From CAYMSF01 sp964392985 (GTDB lineage Bacteria > Verrucomicrobiota > Lentisphaeria > Victivallales > Victivallaceae): DNA of 64,000 bases. The notes beneath the pieces are model-generated. The model was not told the DNA's origin. It worked only from the letters and a program-made list of their open reading frames with translations, and did no database searches. Made by a program: the position numbers and the translations under genes. Location: the NCBI GenBank assembly GCA_964392985.1, contig CAYMSF010000016.1:1-64000 (forward strand), written 5' to 3'. Within the stretch, counting starts at the first letter, position 1. Every line of letters starts with the position of its first letter. Below, piece by piece: positions 53,302-62,935 of this stretch.

Positions 53302-54695
53302 ACTCGAGAAAAACTGAAACGCAAGCACGGGCATGCAGGAATGCCCTGCGGGAAATAATGTCCGAAACTTTTGGACAAAACCGCCCGGCTGACCGCGCGC
53401 TGGCAATGTTCCTCCGCGAAAATCACCAATTCGGTTCCCGCGACCGTCAGGTAATCAGCGAATCAATCTTTGCTGTATTCCGCTGGTGGGGCGCGTTGCG
53501 CCAATTAATCAACCCGGCAATCCTGAACGCGCTGGAACTGCCGGGAGAATCCGCAGTAACCGCCTGGCAGAATCTTCAAGATAAACTCATAACCGCGTTG
53601 CTGCTGGGCGCCAATCTGCTTGAATCCCGCGAAACTGAAGTTTCCACCTTATGGGAACGGGAACTGCAATTTAAACGCCCTGCCGGAATTAATAGTGAAA
53701 CGGAACTTTCGCAACGCATTAACGCCGTTACCGCCGCTCTGTCAAAAGCGCTGGGACTGGCTCAAGTGGTCAACGTCTCCGCCAAAGATTTACTGCCGGA
53801 ATGGATTGTGCCGCTACTGCCGGAACAGGCGGAAAACTTCACCCGGTGGTGCCAGCGGCGTCCGCCAATGTGGCTCCGGGGACAAGGGGCACATCTTAAT
53901 GAACTGGAAAAACGGCTCACCACACAAGGCTTGACCGTAACGCGACATCAGTCGGTCCAAAATGCATTCTGTGCCGGCAATGCCAAAGTCAACCTCTATT
54001 CGCTGCCGGAATTCCGTGACGGCTGGTTTGAAGTACAGGATATGGCTTCGCAACTCATTGGTTTAACCTGTGCGCCGAAACCGGGTCAACGCTGGTGGGA
54101 TGCCTGCGCCGGCGCCGGTGGTAAAACCCTGCAACTGGCGGAAATTATGCAGCGGCGTGGCAGCGTCATCGCCAGCGACATCCGCGAATATAAACTTGAA
54201 GACCTCCGGAAACGTGCCAAACGTGCCGGATTTCCGAATATTGTCTGCAAAGAATGGGACGGTAAGGCGCTGCGCAAAAAACAGCAGGAAAACTTTGACG
54301 GGGTTCTCGTTGATGCGCCGTGCAGTTGTTCCGGCACCTGGCGGCGCAACCCGGACGCCCGCTGGACAACCAGACCCGAAGAGATTGACGAGATGGCGGA
54401 ACTGCAACTGAAGATTCTCAGCAATGCCGCCACCGGGGTGAAACCCGGCGGGATTCTCGTCTATGCGACCTGTTCCATCTTCTCCCGCGAAAACCGGGTG
54501 GTAGTAGAAAATTTTCTCGCCACTAATCCGCAGTTTGCACTTGAACCATTCACCAATCCGCTCAATGCCGGACTGACTGACGGCATGCTCCAGGTATTCC
54601 CGTGGGATGCGGATTGTGATGCGATGTTCGCCGCCAGAATGCGGCGTACGACTGATATACTTGATAAGGTTGACACCGCGCCAATTGGACAATAA
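53295..54695 (+). CDS. rsmB: 16S rRNA m5C methyltransferase RsmB-like
   Basis: 466 residues. The C-terminal NOL1/NOP2/Sun methyltransferase shows the SAM motif DACAGAGGKTLQLAEIM, ASDIREYKLEDLRKRA, catalytic VDAPCSCSGTWRRNPD (about residue 342-) and ATCSIFSREN (TCS cysteine, about 392). The N-terminal helical region may be the NusB-like fold of RsmB, though weakly conserved. It methylates cytosine in 16S rRNA, C967 if truly RsmB; RsmF-like specificity cannot be excluded. Confidence 0.85.
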   Translation: MLNSRKTETQARACRNALREIMSETFGQNRPADRALAMFLRENHQFGSRDRQVISESIFAVFRWWGALRQLINPAILNALELPGESAVTAWQNLQDKLITALLLGANLLESRETEVSTLWERELQFKRPAGINSETELSQRINAVTAALSKALGLAQVVNVSAKDLLPEWIVPLLPEQAENFTRWCQRRPPMWLRGQGAHLNELEKRLTTQGLTVTRHQSVQNAFCAGNAKVNLYSLPEFRDGWFEVQDMASQLIGLTCAPKPGQRWWDACAGAGGKTLQLAEIMQRRGSVIASDIREYKLEDLRKRAKRAGFPNIVCKEWDGKALRKKQQENFDGVLVDAPCSCSGTWRRNPDARWTTRPEEIDEMAELQLKILSNAATGVKPGGILVYATCSIFSRENRVVVENFLATNPQFALEPFTNPLNAGLTDGMLQVFPWDADCDAMFAARMRRTTDILDKVDTAPIGQ

Positions 54696-54719
54696 CCAAC
54701 ACAACAACTGGAGTTTAAA

Positions 54720-55454
54720 ATGAAAACTTTGAAAGTGGTTTCATGCGTCCTGACGGTTATTGCATCCCTGACCTTCTGCGGTTGCGGCACAACAGAAAGA
54801 TTTGAGTACCCGACCGCGATGACTAAACTGGCGCGGGTAACCGAAACACCGGCAGGAGGTTCCGTTGCCGTCTCCCCCTGCACGGATGGTCGCGGGCAGG
54901 AATACGAGTACAATACTATTATGCTTTACTTTATCCCACTGTGGATTTACGGTTACCAGACGGATCAACGGCCGGAGCTCAATACGGCATTCCTGTCGGT
55001 CAACAGCTATAATTTTCAGGTGGAACGTGACTTGACCGGCGCCGCATTTACCAGCATCCGCAGTTCCAATTTATTCAATAAAACCTTTGTTGCTGACAAC
55101 GCCAAAATCGCTGATGCCGACTTTATTTTCCGCAGTACGCTTTTAAAGATGGATTTTGAGGGGACGGTATTCAGTTATGGTATTTCGTTCGCCGCGCCGG
55201 TATTATGGTTTGCCGGGTTACCGGCAGGCACGGCGGAAAACTCGCTCAAAATAAAGTTTGAACTGTTCCGTAAAAATGTAGCGGAACCGGTGTGGAGTTT
55301 TACTTTTGAAAACAAGGATTCGCTGACCATCGGTATCTATTACCACTATGGGGATGATGCAAAATTATATCCGGCTTTGATGGAGCAGGCGATGAACGCC
55401 GCCGTCATTGATCTGTACCGGCACACCCAGATGCACCCGGATTTTTTGAAATAA
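54720..55454 (+). CDS. Probable lipoprotein of unknown function
   Basis: A 244-residue protein with a signal peptide and lipobox LTFCGC near residues 18-23, so it should be lipidated at Cys. The mature part contains VAVSPCTDGRGQEYEYNT, a conserved-looking hydrophobic core and a YYHYGDDAKLYPALMEQAM tail. No family is recognised; it resembles small envelope lipoproteins of the YajG/LptE type in general shape only. GGAG precedes the ATG. Confidence 0.6.
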   Translation: MKTLKVVSCVLTVIASLTFCGCGTTERFEYPTAMTKLARVTETPAGGSVAVSPCTDGRGQEYEYNTIMLYFIPLWIYGYQTDQRPELNTAFLSVNSYNFQVERDLTGAAFTSIRSSNLFNKTFVADNAKIADADFIFRSTLLKMDFEGTVFSYGISFAAPVLWFAGLPAGTAENSLKIKFELFRKNVAEPVWSFTFENKDSLTIGIYYHYGDDAKLYPALMEQAMNAAVIDLYRHTQMHPDFLK

Positions 55455-55505
55455 TACCAAACGCCGTTAGCGTTTTAATTGCGGTTCAGTACCGGCTTTG
55501 AATGA

Positions 55506-56084
55506 TTATTTCTTTGCTGCCCCGTCATCATCGCCGCCAAGGGTGAAATGAAGGAACAGTGTCATCGCCAATGCGACGCCGGCAACCCAGAATGACGGAT
55601 TGGCAACATCAAAGAAAGAACCTACCGGGGCATGAGTATCAATCGGTGACGACCAACTGTAAATGGATTTTGACAGCACATTGGACATGAATTGCACACA
55701 TGGGATTGCCAAGAGCATTCCCAGCAGCGCCCAGACCACATAAACTCTTCCAGCAGCCAGACCGGCGATTGCAGTTACCGAAACCCGCGCACATAACGCG
55801 AATCCCAGACCGGCAATAATTCCCCCGATGAGTGATGCCCAGAAATAACTGGCGCGCACCTGTACCTGCACCAATCCGGAACGTTCCGCGAAGAAAAATA
55901 TCACCACTCCGGCGGCAATTGAAATGAGCAATGTCTTCAAAACCCGGCTGTTCTTGAGCAAAATCGCATCCAGGCAATTTTTGCGGAACGCCAGATCGGA
56001 TTTAACGAGGAGAAAACCGAAAAATACACCCAGCAGAATTGCTACCACCATCCGGTAACTGCCGGTCAATGCTAAAGGTTCCAT
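55506..56084 (-). CDS. YeeE/YedE-like sulfur-compound permease, half 1
   Basis: 192 residues, about five membrane segments. FGFLLVKSDLAFRKNCLDAIL and GGIIAGLGFALCARVSVTAIAGLAAGR match the YeeE/YedE (TsuA) transport repeat, with Cys in the G-rich segment. These proteins take up thiosulfate through conserved cysteines. It lies three bases after its partner gene; together the two halves equal one full-length YeeE. Confidence 0.75.
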   Translation of the reverse strand: MEPLALTGSYRMVVAILLGVFFGFLLVKSDLAFRKNCLDAILLKNSRVLKTLLISIAAGVVIFFFAERSGLVQVQVRASYFWASLIGGIIAGLGFALCARVSVTAIAGLAAGRVYVVWALLGMLLAIPCVQFMSNVLSKSIYSWSSPIDTHAPVGSFFDVANPSFWVAGVALAMTLFLHFTLGGDDDGAAKK

Positions 56085-56087
56085 AAT

Positions 56088-56597
56088 CTAATTCTCCTTA
56101 CCGCCGCCTTCTTTGCGACGCTCGAGTAAAATCGCCACTAAAACCGAAACGGCGAAGAACGCGATGAGAAAAATCCACGCCCCTGCAGACATCTGAATCG
56201 CCGCCGACCATTGTCCGAAAAAAGTATCGCCGGCAAGCTGTAAACCCAGCATCACGAGAAAGCCGCCACCGACACCAAAGCCTACAGTCTTAAAAAATGA
56301 GTTAAAGAAACCGCCTTCAGATTCCTGAATGACGCGCAATTTCCACTGTCCGCTTGAAATGGCTCCGGCGAGCGCTCCGATAAAAATACCGAAAAGAAAA
56401 CCGGTCTGCCAATCAATGGGTGGTGTCTCCGCCAGTTTTTTCTCCGCGACGCTCTCGCGACAGTACTCAGAGATGACGGTCATGCCGTCACTCATCCCGA
56501 GTCCGTCGTTAAAAAAATAAAGCCCAAGAATAACCGTCAGTGCAATCAGTACGCCATTGACATAGAATGGCCACTTCCCGGATAATGCTTTAATCAT
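56088..56597 (-). CDS. YeeE/YedE-like sulfur-compound permease, half 2 (no conserved Cys)
   Basis: 169 residues. TGFLFGIFIGALAGAISSGQW and VGGGFLVMLGLQLAGDTFFGQW match the YeeE repeat, but the position usually GGCxxxG is GDTFFG, without cysteine. It is first of the pair, with an upstream AAGGAG. Probably forms the second half of a split thiosulfate permease; the missing Cys may shift or abolish the substrate pathway. Confidence 0.7.
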   Translation of the reverse strand: MIKALSGKWPFYVNGVLIALTVILGLYFFNDGLGMSDGMTVISEYCRESVAEKKLAETPPIDWQTGFLFGIFIGALAGAISSGQWKLRVIQESEGGFFNSFFKTVGFGVGGGFLVMLGLQLAGDTFFGQWSAAIQMSAGAWIFLIAFFAVSVLVAILLERRKEGGGKEN

Positions 56598-56741
56598 AAT
56601 CCAAGCTCCTTAAGAAATGTAATATCTAAATTCCATACCACTATTTATACTATAAATTCTCAATTATAATGATACAAGTTCATTGTTATTAATTTTTCTC
56701 AATTTATGAAAGACGTTTAAACTGGCGGGAAAATAAGAAAA

Positions 56742-57593
56742 TCAACGGGAAACCGGGCGCTCTTCAAAGTGAAATTCCTGGGTGTCCGGGTCAAAAACCT
56801 GAACTTTTTCCATTTGCGGCTCGGGCGCGTCGTGATAAATTTGTTGAGTTTCGGGATCAAAGTATTGCACCGTTGCCGGTTTATTCTCCGGTTCAGGTTT
56901 CTGCGCAGCAATAAACTGGGAAGAAAATGCGGCAGAAGATGCAAACGCATTGTTATTGCTATTTGCATTACCGTTGTTTTTTGCAAAGCCATTGCCGTTA
57001 GACACCGGAGTTGATGCCGGCGACGGAGTGAATTCGGGAACGAATGCGGGAGAAGAAGTTAACTTGTTACCAGTATTGTTGCCGTTGGCAAAGCCATTGC
57101 CGTTGTTGTTTGCAAAGCCATTGCCGTTAGACATCGGCGTTGGTACCGGCGACGGGGTGAATTGAGGAACGAATGCGGGTGATAATGGTAAGGTTTTCTC
57201 TACTACCGGCTTCACACCGTTGGCAAACTGAGCCAGATAGGAACTCGCATCGGCAGGAGCGGAATCCAGATTACCTTTTTCCGGCGCCGGTTCATTTTCC
57301 TCCGCGGCAGGCGCTTCGGGGTCAACAATTTCAACCGGCGGAACGCCGCGGTTGATATCGATCAACTCAAGCACGAGATTATTGGAACGGCGTTGTTCGG
57401 TAACCATTTCCGCGAGGGTGTTCTGCATTTTTTTCATGGCGGAACCCATTCCGGTCATGTTTGTATCCTGATCTTTGCTGAAACGGATAAAATGGACATA
57501 AAATTTGGAAAATTTGCAGATGCCAAGCACAAAAACCAGCCAGGTCAACACACCGACGGTAGCCAGGGTAATAGTAATCGAGTCCCAATTCAT
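56742..57593 (-). CDS. Membrane-anchored Pro/Asn-rich repeat protein
   Basis: 283 residues. One transmembrane segment (ITITLATVGVLTWLVFVLGI), a short coiled coil (about 48-75), then low-complexity repeats: two copies of SPAFVP(Q/E)FTPSP...SNGNGFA at about 135-210, Asn/Gly-rich spacers, and a C-terminal duplication, YFDPETQQIYHD and VFDPDTQEFHFEE. This looks like a scaffold anchored in the inner membrane. No family known; orientation suggests a cytoplasmic tail. Unusual composition makes it worth checking. Confidence 0.6.
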   Translation of the reverse strand: MNWDSITITLATVGVLTWLVFVLGICKFSKFYVHFIRFSKDQDTNMTGMGSAMKKMQNTLAEMVTEQRRSNNLVLELIDINRGVPPVEIVDPEAPAAEENEPAPEKGNLDSAPADASSYLAQFANGVKPVVEKTLPLSPAFVPQFTPSPVPTPMSNGNGFANNNGNGFANGNNTGNKLTSSPAFVPEFTPSPASTPVSNGNGFAKNNGNANSNNNAFASSAAFSSQFIAAQKPEPENKPATVQYFDPETQQIYHDAPEPQMEKVQVFDPDTQEFHFEERPVSR

Positions 57594-57770
57594 CTTAATT
57601 TATATTCTTTCTCTTTATATATTACAGCAGCAACGGTTTAGTTTACCGGCGACATTTCTTTAAACAAAACGGCAATCCCACTATTTTAGCAGATATACCC
57701 GCGAAAAACAAGTTTTTTTATAAACTTTTCAATAAAACCCGTTTTTTTTTGTTTTTTTTCAATAACCCTA

Positions 57771-57799
57771 TTGACTCGACTTTTATTTTCTGCTATTAT
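57771..57799 (+). promoter_or_regulatory. Sigma-70-like promoter of the pseudopilin gene
   Basis: TTGACT (57771-57776), 17-bp spacer, TATTAT (57794-57799), 79 bases before the GTG start. A poly-T/A-rich stretch lies upstream. Confidence 0.75.
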
Positions 57800-57877
57800 G
57801 TATAAATAATACGTTATGTTTAAAATGGTTTTAGACATTTAGAACGTTAACAAAAATCTCATAAAGGAGAGAGAAAA

Positions 57878-58453
<576 letters not shown>

Positions 58454-58500
58454 TCTGAGTTTATCTTAGAAAATGTCTGAAACAAAGTTTTAGACAGACT

Positions 58501-58527
58501 AAGGAGGCTTCGGCCTCCTTTTTTATT
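58501..58527 (+). terminator. Rho-independent terminator of the pseudopilin gene
   Basis: AAGGAGGC (58501-58508) and GCCTCCTT (58513-58520) form a perfect stem with TTCG tetraloop, followed by TTTTATTG. The first T's of the tract are shared with the stem. Confidence 0.95.
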
Positions 58528-58529
58528 GT

Positions 58530-58910
58530 TCCTCCCGCAAAATCACATTATTGTCATTATAGTTATGTTTTGTGTCTTCTGTCCGCCGTTTTTTCCTTAT
58601 CGATGTAGCGTTGATATATTCTATGAAAAGCGACAATAACATACCGTGTCATTCTTTTTCTTTATTTTCCATCAAAAAATACGTTGATTACCGGATTGCA
58701 TTTCCAAAGGCGTATAGATATATTAAATAAGTGTCGGGTTTATTAGTTTTTAGTGAGGCTTATTTTGGGTATCAGACTGCAACCGGTTTGCGTTTTACCT
58801 TATATTAGTAGTGGGTGGGTTCTGCCACTGTTAAGGCATACTGAGTGAAGACTTAAAACGATGCAAACCGGCGGCGGATGAACTTTAATTATTAATTTGG
58901 TTGAAAAATT
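58530..58910. other. Intergenic region upstream of ftsK
   Basis: About 380 bases. The first part is AT-rich with no gene. The end holds the candidate structured RNA at 58783-58871. Confidence 0.5.
58783..58871. ncRNA. Candidate structured RNA upstream of ftsK
   Basis: CCGGTTTGC+GTTTTA (58783-58797) is complementary to TAAAAC-GAT-GCAAACCGG (58854-58871), a 15-bp closing stem with a 3-base bulge. Inside, AGTGG (58810-58814) pairs with CCACT (58825-58829). No terminator T-tract follows on either strand, so it may be a 5' leader element of ftsK or an independent RNA. Family not recognised. Confidence 0.4.
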
Positions 58911-61337
58911 ATGGCTAGAATGACAAAAGATGCGGTAATAGTACCGGAACCACCGGTCAGCATCTTCAAATTAAGATATGTTTTTTATATTATCGCGGCA
59001 TTATTCATACTGCTGGCGCTCTTTTCGCATAATCAAAGCGATTTCTCTGTAATTCAAGGCGGCGCTGACGTTCCGGTCAACAACTGGATTGGCGAAGTGG
59101 GAGCTTATCTTTCCTGCACCATGCTTTATATGTTCGGTCTTGCCGCCTATCCGATTGTATTTATTCTGGTTGCCTGTGCCTTGCGCTCGTTACTGCCGCT
59201 GCCTACGTCGCGCCACGGCTATTCCGGGGCGTTACTGCTGCTGGTACTGGGAATCACCGTTTTATTCGCGATTGCACCGCAAAGTTTCGTTGACCAGACG
59301 GAACTGCTCGGCATCGGACGGCGCGATGTGCCGAACTCCGCCCTGTCCGGCGGGGTTGTCGGTCAAGTGCTGGCGGCGCCGGAATATGCCAATATCCCTG
59401 CCGGTTGGATTAGAAAACTGATTGGAACAGTTGGTACAACCATCGCGGCGGCAATTTTTGTACTGGCTGGTTTTGTCATGATCTGGATTGCGGACTGGCA
59501 GCCGGCAATCCGCTGGATGATTAATTTAAATTCGCTGCCGGAATCGGAACGCCGGATTAATGCGCCGGAACCACCGGCGGAGAAGACCGCTGTAGTTGAA
59601 AAGAAAATTGAACCCGGCGCCGGGTTGCTGGAACTGCGCCAGCAGGCCGCCCTGGTCAAAAAAGAAGAACCGGAACCGCTACCCGTGAAAACGCCACCAC
59701 CACCGCCACCAATTCCGCAACCGGAGGTGAAGCCGGAACCACTACCCGTAAAAACTCCGCCGCCGGTACCGGTAAAAAAGAGTACTGCCTTTGGTGAATA
59801 TACCTTGCCACTGGTCGCCATGCTTAACAAGGGAGCGGAACATACCGGGGAAAACCGGGAATCACTCGAACACAACAAAAATGTATTACAGCAAACCATG
59901 GAAAGTTTCGGTGTTGACGGCAGGGTTACCGGGTATATTACCGGACCGCGCGTAACCCGCTTCGAGGTTTCGCTTTCGCCAGGCGTAAAAGTTGAAAAGA
60001 TGTCGGGATTGAATAACAATTTCGCGATGGAGCTTGCCGCTGAAAGCATCCGCATTCTGGCGCCGATTCCCGGTCGGAATGTGGTAGGCGTGGAAGTGCC
60101 GAATGCCGTTGCTGAAGCTGTTCATATGCGTTCCATCATGGAGACCGAGCAATGGGTGCACAGCAAGGCGGAAATTCCGATTATTCTTGGCAAAGATGTA
60201 TCTGGAAAACCGGTCGTAATGGATTTGGCAAAAGCGCCGCATCTGCTTATCGCCGGTTCCACCGGCAGTGGCAAGAGCGTCTGTATGAATACCCTGATTA
60301 TGAGTCTCTTGTTCAAATTTTCTCCGGAAGACCTGCGTTTAATTCTCGTTGACCCGAAAATCGTGGAAATGGAGATGTACAAAACATTGCCCCATTTGAT
60401 TACCCCGGTCGTTAACGATGCGCAAAAAGTTCCGCTGGCGTTACGCTGGGCGGTCAATGAGATGGAAAAACGCTACCGCGTTCTCGCTAAAGCCGGGACC
60501 AAAAATCTGGCGGGATTCAACTCCAGACCGGTAACAGATACCCCGGAACTTGATGACGCCGATATGCCGATTCCGGCCAGAATGCCGATTTTGATAATTA
60601 TTATTGATGAGTTGGCGGATATCATGATGACTGATGCCAAGAGTGATGTGGAGACTCAGATTGCCCGCATCGCGCAGAAGGGTCGTGCCGCCGGAATTCA
60701 TATCGTCATTGCCACCCAGCGGCCTTCAGTCAATATTATTACCGGTGTTATTAAGGCGAATCTGCCAACCAGAATTGCCTTCAAAGTATCTAACATCACC
60801 GACAGCCGGGTTATTCTTGACCAGCAGGGAGCGGATAAATTACTGGGTCGCGGCGATATGTTGTTTGCCCCGCCGGGAAGCGGGAATCTGGAACGTATTC
60901 AAGGCGCCATGATTGATGACAAAGATATCGCCCAGGTGGTGAAACTCATCTCGAGCCAGGCGGAACAGACCTTTGATCAGAAAGTCGTTGAAGAAGAGGA
61001 AGAGGACGCTCCGAAAAAGGAGAAAGGCACCTCTGCTCCCGCTCAGGAAACTGAATATGACAATGACCTTGATGATGATGTGGAAGCTTCACCGCTGGTG
61101 CAGAAATATCTGCGTGCCAGCGACAGTGATATTATGCGCAAAGCGCTCGAAGTGGTGCTGCTGGAACGCAAGGCCAGCACCAGTTACATCCAGCGCCGGC
61201 TCAGCATCGGTTACAACCGTGCCGCGGAAATCATGGATGAGCTCGAAAAACGCGGTATGGTCAGTCCGCCGCTCCCCGGTGGCTCAAAACGGGATATTCT
61301 CGTCTTTGATGAAGTGGAAAATCCGGGCATCAGATAA
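58911..61337 (+). CDS. ftsK: DNA translocase FtsK/SpoIIIE
   Basis: 808 residues. N-terminal membrane domain with four hydrophobic segments (about 25-210), a Pro-rich linker (about 255-295 with PPPPPP-type runs), then the motor: GRVTGYITGPRVTRFEVSLSPG (alpha domain), Walker A GSTGSGKS (449-456), Walker B IIIIDELADIMM, and the winged-helix gamma domain at the C-terminus (DSDIMRKALEVVLLERKAST, SYIQRRLSIGYNRAAEIMDE) that reads KOPS sites. It pumps chromosomal DNA through the septum and activates dif recombination. The linker is short compared with E. coli FtsK, as in SpoIIIE. The ATG has only a weak ribosome site. Confidence 0.96.
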   Translation: MARMTKDAVIVPEPPVSIFKLRYVFYIIAALFILLALFSHNQSDFSVIQGGADVPVNNWIGEVGAYLSCTMLYMFGLAAYPIVFILVACALRSLLPLPTSRHGYSGALLLLVLGITVLFAIAPQSFVDQTELLGIGRRDVPNSALSGGVVGQVLAAPEYANIPAGWIRKLIGTVGTTIAAAIFVLAGFVMIWIADWQPAIRWMINLNSLPESERRINAPEPPAEKTAVVEKKIEPGAGLLELRQQAALVKKEEPEPLPVKTPPPPPPIPQPEVKPEPLPVKTPPPVPVKKSTAFGEYTLPLVAMLNKGAEHTGENRESLEHNKNVLQQTMESFGVDGRVTGYITGPRVTRFEVSLSPGVKVEKMSGLNNNFAMELAAESIRILAPIPGRNVVGVEVPNAVAEAVHMRSIMETEQWVHSKAEIPIILGKDVSGKPVVMDLAKAPHLLIAGSTGSGKSVCMNTLIMSLLFKFSPEDLRLILVDPKIVEMEMYKTLPHLITPVVNDAQKVPLALRWAVNEMEKRYRVLAKAGTKNLAGFNSRPVTDTPELDDADMPIPARMPILIIIIDELADIMMTDAKSDVETQIARIAQKGRAAGIHIVIATQRPSVNIITGVIKANLPTRIAFKVSNITDSRVILDQQGADKLLGRGDMLFAPPGSGNLERIQGAMIDDKDIAQVVKLISSQAEQTFDQKVVEEEEEDAPKKEKGTSAPAQETEYDNDLDDDVEASPLVQKYLRASDSDIMRKALEVVLLERKASTSYIQRRLSIGYNRAAEIMDELEKRGMVSPPLPGGSKRDILVFDEVENPGIR

Positions 61338-61356
61338 AATTTAATGAGGTAAAATC

Positions 61357-62409
61357 ATGAGTAAAGATATGGTCAACAGTAAAGATAAAAACAGTTCGCC
61401 GGTAATTCAGCTTGCTGATGAACAGCGTCAGGAAGTGCTGCCGCTTAACTTTGAACCCGTCAGCAATGACCCGGAACCGTTAATGCGGACCCCGCCGGTA
61501 AAATCAGCGACGATTGTCACCGCTGGCAAAAGTTCACCGGAGAAACCGGCAGTCACCGATGAGATTAAACCGCCAATTATGGAGGCCTCACCGGCAACGG
61601 CGGCGAAACACCACTCGCTGCTGCAATCAGAAGGTCAAGACCGTCCGTCCGGCGAAACCGGATTACCGCCATACCGCAGCGCGGCATATCCGCCGGGATA
61701 CCGGAGAGTTGAACGGACAAACATTGCCTCCAACACTCCCGCCATTGGCGCTTCCGCCGATGAAAAGCAGGAACAAAACTGGCGCAAAAATGAGATTATT
61801 GAGCGTTCCGAACCGGAACGCGCCGCCGCCGCCATCCAGGAGAAAAAGAATGCCTCGCTGTCAACCGGCGTGAATATTCAGATTGATGTTCACTTCGGCA
61901 AGTTGTTGAACGAGGCCAGAACCAAGCAGAATCTCTCCTTCCAGCAAGTTGATGATATCACCAAAATCAGGAAAGAGTATCTTGAGGCGCTCGAGCGGGA
62001 AGATTTCAGCCGGCTGCCGCCACCGGTTTTCATCTGTGCATATGTCAAAAAACTCTGCGCGCTTTACAAGGTGAATCCGGAAAGTACCGCCCAGGTGGTT
62101 GATGAACTGAAAAAGTACATGGAAGTTTCATTAACCGAAGAAATCATGAATAATATTGAAATTGACCGGGCTAAATCTCCGGAAAGTGAAGCTAAACTGC
62201 GCAATCTGCTCTGGATGGGATTTGCCGCTTTGATATTTTTTGCCGGTATTGTTTCTCTGGCGCTGCTCATTCTTTTTGCGCCAAGTGCTAACAGTCCTGC
62301 CCCGACAACAGTTAAGGCAAACACCGGCAAGGCGTTTGACCCCGCACGACTCGAAAAACTGCGCCCCCCCGAATCTGTCGGTCTGTCAGAATTGCCCGTA
62401 AAACGCTGA
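61357..62409 (+). CDS. rodZ: RodZ-like HTH and transmembrane protein
   Basis: 350 residues. The N-terminal about 165 residues are disordered and Pro/Glu-rich. Residues about 170-245 are a RodZ-type Cro/C1 helix-turn-helix (HFGKLLNEARTKQNLSFQQV, IRKEYLEALEREDFSRLP, PVFICAYVKKLCALYKVNP). A transmembrane segment follows (about 285-306), then a short periplasmic tail. RodZ links MreB to the elongation machinery. The long N-terminal extension before the HTH is unusual, since RodZ normally starts with it. GAGGT precedes the ATG; it follows ftsK by 19 bases and is co-transcribed. Confidence 0.75.
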   Translation: MSKDMVNSKDKNSSPVIQLADEQRQEVLPLNFEPVSNDPEPLMRTPPVKSATIVTAGKSSPEKPAVTDEIKPPIMEASPATAAKHHSLLQSEGQDRPSGETGLPPYRSAAYPPGYRRVERTNIASNTPAIGASADEKQEQNWRKNEIIERSEPERAAAAIQEKKNASLSTGVNIQIDVHFGKLLNEARTKQNLSFQQVDDITKIRKEYLEALEREDFSRLPPPVFICAYVKKLCALYKVNPESTAQVVDELKKYMEVSLTEEIMNNIEIDRAKSPESEAKLRNLLWMGFAALIFFAGIVSLALLILFAPSANSPAPTTVKANTGKAFDPARLEKLRPPESVGLSELPVKR

Positions 62410-62433
62410 GGTATAACCCCGTGTGGTCCGACA

Positions 62434-62935
62434 GGTAGAAAACCGGGAACAGAACAGCCGGTTGTCGTGGTCTGTACGACCGTAATGACGGCTCAGGAAA
62501 AGCCGTCACCCTCAGTCGCCGGGTGGCTCTCGCCGTGTGCCTATTACCTAACAGACCTATAGGACCTATAAGACCTATAAGGCCTATAGGTCAGAAAACC
62601 GGGAACAGAACAGCCGGTTGTCGTGGTCTGTACGACCGTAATGACGGCTCACGAAAAGCCGTCACCCTCAGTCGCCGGGTGGCTCTCGCTGTGTGCCTAT
62701 TACCTAACAGACCTATAGGACCTATAAGACCTATAGGTCAGAAAACAGGAACAGAACAGCCGGTTGTCGTGGTCTGTACGACCGTAATGACGGCTCACGA
62801 AANNNNNNNNNNNNNNNNNNNNNNNNNNNNNNNNNNNNNNNNNNNNNNNNNNNNNNNNNNNNNNNNNNNNNNNNNNNNNNNNNNNNNNNNNNNNNNNNNN
62901 NNAGCCGTCACCCTCAGTCGCCGGGTGGCTCTCGC
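62434..62935. repeat. Tandem ~150-bp repeats with an internal 10-bp array, interrupted by an assembly gap
   Basis: Units begin GAAAAC at 62437, 62593 and 62741 (spacing 156 and 148). Each carries the CGGTTGTCGTGGTCTGTACG block and the hairpin GACGGCT(CACGAAA)AGCCGTC. Two units end in four or three 10-bp subrepeats of the type GACCTATAAG. The remainder of a unit resumes at 62903, after the gap, in the same phase. Confidence 0.9.
62803..62902. other. Assembly gap (100 N)
   Basis: Exactly 100 N bases inside a repeat unit, a conventional scaffold gap of unknown true size. The flanks match in repeat phase, so the real interval may be none or several units. Confidence 0.98.
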
